A DNA stretch of 10,814 nt from an uncultured Cellvibrionales bacterium (GTDB lineage: Bacteria > Pseudomonadota > Gammaproteobacteria > Pseudomonadales > UBA7434), in the NCBI GenBank assembly GCA_937897785.1, contig CALCNB010000088.1, forward strand, positions 1 to 10,814. Reading direction: 5' to 3'. Of the stretch, positions 7,130 through 10,814 are shown in pieces (the stretch's first letter is position 1; every line of letters starts with the position of its first letter). The notes under the pieces are model-generated. The model was not told the origin of the DNA. It was given only the letters and a program-made list of their open reading frames with translations, and searched no databases. A program made the position numbers and the translations under genes.

Positions 7130-7690
7130 ATGCCTGCTCAACAATCACTGCAAAACACCGACAAACAATCAATATCTAACTCTGAAAATATCAGTGCTGG
7201 TCAAGGGATCAGCCACTTAGCCAATGAAATCTACCAATCGCTAGGTGCCGATCAAGCTGACTTACAGCAGTTAACGGACTTGCTTCAAAAAGAATACCGG
7301 TCGCTAGAGCAACAAGATCACAGTGCCATCAATGAATATGCCAAACAAAAAGATATTTTAGTTCGTCGCCTCGAACAACGCAGCCAACTGCGCAGCACTG
7401 TTCTCGAACGCCATAATTTTTACCCGCAGCAGGGAAAATGGCTCACAGCGATTGAAACTCTCAATGAACACACCCCTAGCGATCTAATTAGTATGTGGTT
7501 AAACCTAGAAGCACAACTCAAAACATGCCAACGGGCCTTGCAACTTAATGAAAAAGTTATCACCGGCTTAAAACAGAATATAGACCGCTTTATACATATT
7601 CTTCACAGCCAAACATCAACAGCACAAACCTATAATGCCGCGGGAAAAACAGAAAACTTTTTATCTAGGCGAGCACTCACTCAGGCTTAA
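7130..7690 (+). CDS. flgN: FlgN-like export chaperone for hook-filament junction proteins
   Basis: FlgN is a cytoplasmic type III export chaperone that binds the C-termini of FlgK and FlgL. The segment LTDLLQKEYRSLEQQDHSAI and the following ILVRRLEQRSQLR are the family's N-terminal helix pattern. The rest is predicted helical and ends with a run of Gln, Leu and Asn typical of FlgN coiled coils. At 186 residues it is longer than the usual 140-160, with a polar, Ser/Gln/Asn-rich N-terminal stretch of about 28 residues. No later in-frame Met would give a better start. It follows flgA by 39 bases. FlgN proteins diverge fast, so the call rests on both pattern and position. No flgM lies between flgA and this gene. 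Confidence 0.85.
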   Translation: MPAQQSLQNTDKQSISNSENISAGQGISHLANEIYQSLGADQADLQQLTDLLQKEYRSLEQQDHSAINEYAKQKDILVRRLEQRSQLRSTVLERHNFYPQQGKWLTAIETLNEHTPSDLISMWLNLEAQLKTCQRALQLNEKVITGLKQNIDRFIHILHSQTSTAQTYNAAGKTENFLSRRALTQA

Positions 7691-7742
7691 AAAGCCATTG
7701 CAGGCAATAGATTAACGATTGAAAAGATAAGCCATTAGCGCT

Positions 7743-7751
7743 TGTTATACC
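7743..7751 (+). promoter_or_regulatory. Possible extended -10 promoter for the Ddn-family gene
   Basis: TGTTATACC contains TG-N followed by TATACC, an extended -10 shape, about 55 bases before the ATG at 7807. The nearest -35-like TTGAAA (7719-7724) is spaced too far (21 bases), so this is weak. Read-through from flgN is an alternative, since I see no terminator after 7690. Confidence 0.25.
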
Positions 7752-7795
7752 TCAGATGCTCCTTTACGATAAGGCTAATCGCACCTTAACTAATC

Positions 7796-7800
7796 GGAGA
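7796..7800 (+). promoter_or_regulatory. Ribosome binding site fixing the Ddn-family start at 7807
   Basis: GGAGA lies six bases before ATG 7807. The earlier in-frame ATG at 7756 has no such site and would add 17 residues unlike the family. Confidence 0.75.
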
Positions 7801-7806
7801 AAAACC

Positions 7807-8265
7807 ATGGCTGAAAACCCAATGACTGAGCAAGAATTTGCTCAACTAAGAAAATTTATTCGGCCCTACTCTAAGCTGAATGTCTTCATGTATAAACTCA
7901 CTGGCGGCCGAATCATGGGTACCCTTACCGGCCGCGAGGTTATGTTGGTCAGCATGATTGGGGCTAAAAGTGGTACCGAACGAACCATTCCGTTGATGTA
8001 TGTACCTTATAAAGACGGTGTTATTGTGGTTGGCAGTCAAGGTGGTGCACCGAAGTCACCGGTTTGGGTTAAAAGTATCCAAAAAAATCCCGACGTGGTC
8101 GTACAGTATAAAAACAAAAAAATGAAACTACGAGCAAGACAAGTCGACGATGCGGAAAAAGCCGAAGTATGGCCGACCTGTGTCAGTTTCTATAAAGAAT
8201 ACGATGACTATCAAAACCGCACTGACCGTAATATCCCCGTGTTTGTCTGCGAACCTTATGAATAA
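7807..8265 (+). CDS. Ddn-family (deazaflavin-dependent nitroreductase-like) oxidoreductase
   Basis: The protein has 152 residues from ATG 7807 and belongs to the split beta-barrel Ddn family (FDOR-A-like; M. tuberculosis Ddn, Rv3547, is the type member). The family fingerprint is clear: VMLVSMIGAKSGTERTIPLM (about 46-64), a DGVIVVGSQGGAPKSPVWV stretch (70-88) and NPDVVVQ (94-100). The C-terminus, PTCVSFYKEYDDYQ, matches the family tail. Members that use F420 reduce quinones, nitroimidazoles and other enoates; the bound cofactor here cannot be told from sequence, and F420 is uncommon in gammaproteobacteria. It follows the flagellar genes on the plus strand. Its TAA (8263-8265) is immediately followed by the stop codon of the convergent membrane-protein gene. 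A redox role alongside the neighbouring sterol-type genes is possible but unproven. Confidence 0.85.
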   Translation: MAENPMTEQEFAQLRKFIRPYSKLNVFMYKLTGGRIMGTLTGREVMLVSMIGAKSGTERTIPLMYVPYKDGVIVVGSQGGAPKSPVWVKSIQKNPDVVVQYKNKKMKLRARQVDDAEKAEVWPTCVSFYKEYDDYQNRTDRNIPVFVCEPYE

Positions 8266-9090
8266 CTAACTGCTTATTGGTGGCAGAAAACGCGAGGCAA
8301 AATCCAACAAATAAAATGCTAGCATTGATGCTGCCAACGAATCAATAACGACCTTTGATAATGACCAATTCTCGTCTGCCGCTTCATCGAGGCGATAAAA
8401 CATGGGGAAACTGACCACAAAATAACAAGCGTAAAAAACAGTCCCCCAACTCAACATCCAAGTCAAATCTTGGTAAGCAAAGTATGGCGCATTAGCATCG
8501 GTCGCAACCAAACGGGTTTCAGCCCAAGCAAAAAATAATGCCGCCACAACAATTATGCTCAACCAACTTAATTTCCCTCCCCCTATTCTCGAGGTTCTAA
8601 ACCGGCGTATCAAAATCACTGACAAGGTATGATAGGCGATAAAGAATGCAGGCGCATTTAAATACATCCCTAAAGGCACGCGCTGCTCGCCAGAACCTAA
8701 TAAATTCGCGTCAAAATACCAATTCACTTGCGGAAAAAAATAAATCATCCCCAATACATCAAAAAAGTATTCGGTAAAGAAATATGTGGCAGCAAAAACA
8801 AAAACAAATATCCAGCAGTTCGCTTTGAACCAATAGCTTTGGTACCACTTCCGCCCAAGGTGAGACTCATCACGAATTAAGAAAGGAATAATATAAAGCG
8901 GCAACAGTAATACTAAATTTTGGGCAATATGCCAAAAGGTATCGACATTCATCCAGCCAAACGCTTGTTTGGCGGTATTCATAGCAAAGAAAAAAGGCAA
9001 GTAAGCTAAAAAGAATTTTTCTGCCCAGGCTTTACTCGCATTTTTAGAGAACCAATAAGCTGAAGTTGCATCATTATCTTGGCTAAGCAT
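8266..9090 (-). CDS. Cycloeucalenol cycloisomerase (CPI1)-like integral membrane protein
   Basis: The protein has 274 residues with six or seven hydrophobic segments. It closely resembles, by my recall, plant cycloeucalenol cycloisomerase (EC 5.5.1.9), which opens the 9beta,19-cyclopropane ring of cycloeucalenol to give obtusifoliol. Shared landmarks are SKAWAEKFFLAYLPFF near the N-terminus, YWFKANCWIFVF (86-97), YFFTEYFFDVLG (103-114) and YFFP (117-120). Others are a lone AWAETR (188-193), YFVVSFPMFYRLDE (223-236) and LSKVVIDSLAASML (244-257). Length also matches the plant enzyme (about 280). ATG 9090 is chosen because AGAGG (9101-9097) lies six bases before it, whereas it touches the ATG at 9096. 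It sits 21 bases after the SDR gene, downstream of ferredoxin and a CYP51-like P450, which strengthens a sterol role. Substrate is inferred; no biochemical evidence is in the sequence. Confidence 0.8.
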   Translation of the reverse strand: MLSQDNDATSAYWFSKNASKAWAEKFFLAYLPFFFAMNTAKQAFGWMNVDTFWHIAQNLVLLLPLYIIPFLIRDESHLGRKWYQSYWFKANCWIFVFVFAATYFFTEYFFDVLGMIYFFPQVNWYFDANLLGSGEQRVPLGMYLNAPAFFIAYHTLSVILIRRFRTSRIGGGKLSWLSIIVVAALFFAWAETRLVATDANAPYFAYQDLTWMLSWGTVFYACYFVVSFPMFYRLDEAADENWSLSKVVIDSLAASMLAFYLLDFASRFLPPISS

Positions 9091-9096
9091 AGGCAT

Positions 9097-9101
9097 CCTC
9101 T
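9097..9101 (-). promoter_or_regulatory. Ribosome binding site choosing the CPI1-like start
   Basis: AGAGG on the minus strand is directly followed by ATGCCTATG. The first ATG has no spacer; the second (9090) has six bases, so translation most likely begins at 9090. Confidence 0.65.
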
Positions 9102-9117
9102 GAGTCTTTTAAATGGA

Positions 9118-10155
9118 TTACTGGGCTAAAGCAGGCACTTGATCTGCGGTTAAATGACCCGCGGCTAATAATGCTTTTAAACTGTCTGTCATGGTTTTTT
9201 CAGGACTGTGCAATTCAATACCATGGTCAGTTAATGCGGGGGAATTTTTCATTTTGGGCCACTGCGTCGCGTAACGCATCATTTCGGCAGACACCGGTGA
9301 ATCGACTTTTTTTATTAAGCGTACAAGGTCAAATAAACGACCCAGTAATCGCATCTTCCAACCCGCCATGGGTAGACGCTGTAAGCTATAACCGCTTACC
9401 CTATCAATCAGATCGGCCTGCTCCACCCAACTGAGGTAATGGCCAACAATTAAATGCCTAGCAAGCGCTTGATCAGACTCACCATTGACGATAATAGAGA
9501 ACATCAACGCGGCGACATCACGAACATCGACTTGCTGTATACCGCCCTCATTAAACAAACGAAACCCATGATTAAAACGATGATAAAGTGCTTTAAACGC
9601 ATCTGAAAAACCAGGATCTTGCGGACCAATAACACCCGATGGATAAATGATTGATATGGGCGCGCCCTGCTGCTGCCTGTCTCGTACTAAATTTTCTGCC
9701 TCAGCCTTGCTTCGACCATATGGCATGCTAGGTATCGTCAGCGGTTTAGCTAAATCGATCAGGCTGGCATTAGTATTGAAAACAGCGGTTGCACTCGATA
9801 CATAAATAAATCGAGACACGTTAACCGCTAACGCCGCATCCAATACGTTTTTTGTGCCCACAATATTAATCTGTTCCAAAACTTGTGCCGATGGCGCAGC
9901 GATGGGCGTCACTGCGGCGGCGTGAATCACTGCATGCACATTTTGCATAGCGTAATGAATCGATTCAGTGTCGGTAATATCACCCAGAACTAATTCACAC
10001 TGCTGAGAATCAAACGAGAGATCAATACGACTAAAAACAGCTTTTGCTTTTTCAATATCGCGCACTAATAATCGCACCGATTGATTCGCTTGCAATAAAT
10101 GACGCGCCACATGTGAACCAATAAAACCGGTACCACCAGTAATTAAAACCGTCAT
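9118..10155 (-). CDS. Extended SDR, 3beta-HSD / sterol C4-carboxylate dehydrogenase-like
   Basis: The protein has 345 residues and is an extended short-chain dehydrogenase/reductase. The Rossmann motif TGGTGFIG is at residues 6-13, GDITD at 58-62, the catalytic serine region YVSSATAVF at 118-126, and Tyr146-x3-Lys150 in PYGRSKAEAE. The fold class covers 3beta-hydroxysteroid dehydrogenases, NSDHL-type sterol-4alpha-carboxylate 3-dehydrogenases, and sugar or flavonoid enzymes. Given its neighbours, a 3beta-hydroxysterol or C4-decarboxylating role (the step done by the SdmB-type reductase in sterol-making bacteria) is the best guess, but the sequence alone does not fix the substrate. Its ATG overlaps the ferredoxin stop as ATGA (10155-10152), so the two are probably translationally coupled. 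An AGGA site lies six bases upstream. The CPI1-like gene follows after 21 bases. Confidence 0.85.
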   Translation of the reverse strand: MTVLITGGTGFIGSHVARHLLQANQSVRLLVRDIEKAKAVFSRIDLSFDSQQCELVLGDITDTESIHYAMQNVHAVIHAAAVTPIAAPSAQVLEQINIVGTKNVLDAALAVNVSRFIYVSSATAVFNTNASLIDLAKPLTIPSMPYGRSKAEAENLVRDRQQQGAPISIIYPSGVIGPQDPGFSDAFKALYHRFNHGFRLFNEGGIQQVDVRDVAALMFSIIVNGESDQALARHLIVGHYLSWVEQADLIDRVSGYSLQRLPMAGWKMRLLGRLFDLVRLIKKVDSPVSAEMMRYATQWPKMKNSPALTDHGIELHSPEKTMTDSLKALLAAGHLTADQVPALAQ

Positions 10156-10364
10156 TCATTATCCTCAATTAAAGTAATGACCTTATTAGGGCAGTAGCGG
10201 GCAGCAAGCCTTACTTGATTTTGCAGCTCCGCTGAAGGCTGAAAATTTAGCACTTTCACTTTAGGATAATCATCCACTTGATCCTCGACAGAAAATACCT
10301 CCGGCGCCTCATCGATACAAACGCTGTGACCTTGACAGAGATCTAAGTCAACACGTATTTTCAT
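10152..10364 (-). CDS. P450-partner [3Fe-4S] ferredoxin
   Basis: The protein has 70 residues, the normal size for single-cluster ferredoxins that feed electrons to bacterial cytochromes P450. It has Cys10-x2-His13-x2-Cys16 (LCQGHSVC) and a distal Cys58-Pro59 (RYCPNKVI). The His in place of a fourth cysteine is the hallmark of [3Fe-4S] P450 ferredoxins such as the one next to CYP51 in mycobacteria (Rv0763c). It is acidic (SVEDQVDD, LIEDNE), as expected for a partner of a basic P450 surface. It lies 47 bases after the P450 gene and overlaps the SDR start by four bases. A dedicated ferredoxin reductase is not seen in the window. Confidence 0.93.
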   Translation of the reverse strand: MKIRVDLDLCQGHSVCIDEAPEVFSVEDQVDDYPKVKVLNFQPSAELQNQVRLAARYCPNKVITLIEDNE

Positions 10365-10411
10365 TGAACAACCCTTTTATCTATAAAATGTTTATTGAGT
10401 GTATCAGCGTA

Positions 10412-10814
10412 TTAACTAACACGTCGCTTATAATGCAAACGGCATGGGCTTTTTGGCCTCAATACCATGCCCGATAAATCATCGACATAGCTATCGCTTT
10501 GATCAACGATTTCAAAACTATAACGGCGTAACAAAGCACTAAAAATAGCTTTTTGCTGTAATAATGCGAAAGCGTTACCGCCACATTTATGCCGTCCACC
10601 ACCAAAGGGGATATAGGCAAACATTGTTTCTGGTTCCGTTCGGCTAGGATCGAAAATTTCTGGATTGGGGAAATACTCTGGATTTCGATGCGAGCCAAAA
10701 ATAGAAATGGCGACAGTTTTACCTGCAGGTATTGCATGACCATCAAATTCAATGTCATTAATATTTACTTTATAATGAAATACGAAAAAAAAAACTAAGA
10801 AAAAAACATGAAAG
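10412..10814 (-). CDS. Cytochrome P450, CYP51-like C-terminal part (N-terminus off the right edge)
   Basis: The frame is open from the right edge to TAA at 10414-10412, giving 133 residues. It holds the heme-binding loop YIPFGGGRHKCGGNAFALLQ, with the cysteine ligand encoded at 10585-10583, and the upstream PERF-type element NPEIFDPSR. The following helix QQKAIFSALLRRYSFE and the tail SYVDDLSGMVLRP plus LHYKRR resemble, by my recall, bacterial CYP51 (sterol 14alpha-demethylase). CYP51 removes the 14alpha-methyl of lanosterol, obtusifoliol or cycloeucalenol-type sterols. The partner ferredoxin gene follows by 47 bases. ExxR and the substrate-recognition regions lie outside the window, so the CYP51 call remains provisional. 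Encoded residues nearest the edge are Phe/Val-rich (FFLVFFFVFHYKV) where HPP and an Arg are usual; this may be an edge sequence error or a real divergence. Confidence 0.85.
   Translation of the reverse strand, partial: FHVFFLVFFFVFHYKVNINDIEFDGHAIPAGKTVAISIFGSHRNPEYFPNPEIFDPSRTEPETMFAYIPFGGGRHKCGGNAFALLQQKAIFSALLRRYSFEIVDQSDSYVDDLSGMVLRPKSPCRLHYKRRVS

Noticed and set aside
7694..7708. Small palindrome ATTGC-AG-GCAAT after flgN as a terminator
   Set aside because: The stem is only five base pairs with a two-base loop and no T-run follows.
10459..10758. 99-residue minus-strand open frame overlapping the P450
   Set aside because: The alternative frame of the P450 carries the heme loop and CYP51-like tail without interruption to the edge, so this overlapping frame is a shadow and not evidence of a frameshift.
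1..10814. CRISPR array, insertion sequence, tRNA or rRNA genes
   Set aside because: No regular long repeats, transposase-like frame, terminal inverted repeats or cloverleaf-like sequence were seen on either strand.

Overview
The window looks like chromosome from a flagellated gammaproteobacterium, probably marine or environmental. The evidence is a Pseudomonas/Shewanella-style flagellar locus with flgBCDEFGH divergent from flgA-flgN, sigma-54-type promoter signatures between the two, moderate GC, and FlgG/FlgF/FlgB sequences typical of that class. The genus cannot be fixed from the sequence alone.

Positions 1-5827 (minus strand) hold a compact operon read flgB-flgC-flgD-flgE-flgF-flgG-flgH. 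It encodes proximal and distal rod proteins, the hook cap, the hook and the L-ring. FlgH runs off the left edge, so the operon probably continues to flgI and beyond. Positions 5828-6301 are a 474-base divergent control region. It has a sigma-54-like promoter facing each way (5881-5898 minus, 6104-6121 plus) and a cluster of CGGCA/TGCCG half-sites between them. Positions 6302-7690 (plus) hold flgA (P-ring chaperone) and a flgN-like export chaperone, with no flgM between them.

Positions 7807-8265 (plus) hold a Ddn-family (deazaflavin-dependent nitroreductase-like) protein. Its stop codon directly abuts the stop codon of the next, convergent gene.

Positions 8266-10814 (minus strand) are the most interesting part. 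They form a tight gene set read: CYP51-like cytochrome P450 (only the C-terminal part is in the window), a [3Fe-4S] P450-type ferredoxin, an extended SDR with 3beta-HSD/C4-decarboxylase-like features, and an integral membrane protein that closely resembles plant cycloeucalenol cycloisomerase (CPI1). Read together, this suggests a sterol-modifying operon: cyclopropane-ring opening, 14alpha-demethylation with its own electron carrier, and 3beta-hydroxysteroid or C4-carboxysterol dehydrogenation. It would imply cycloartenol-type sterol chemistry in a bacterium, either biosynthesis or modification of algal sterols. The function is inferred from family resemblance and gene order. The oxidosqualene cyclase that would prove de novo synthesis is not in the window.
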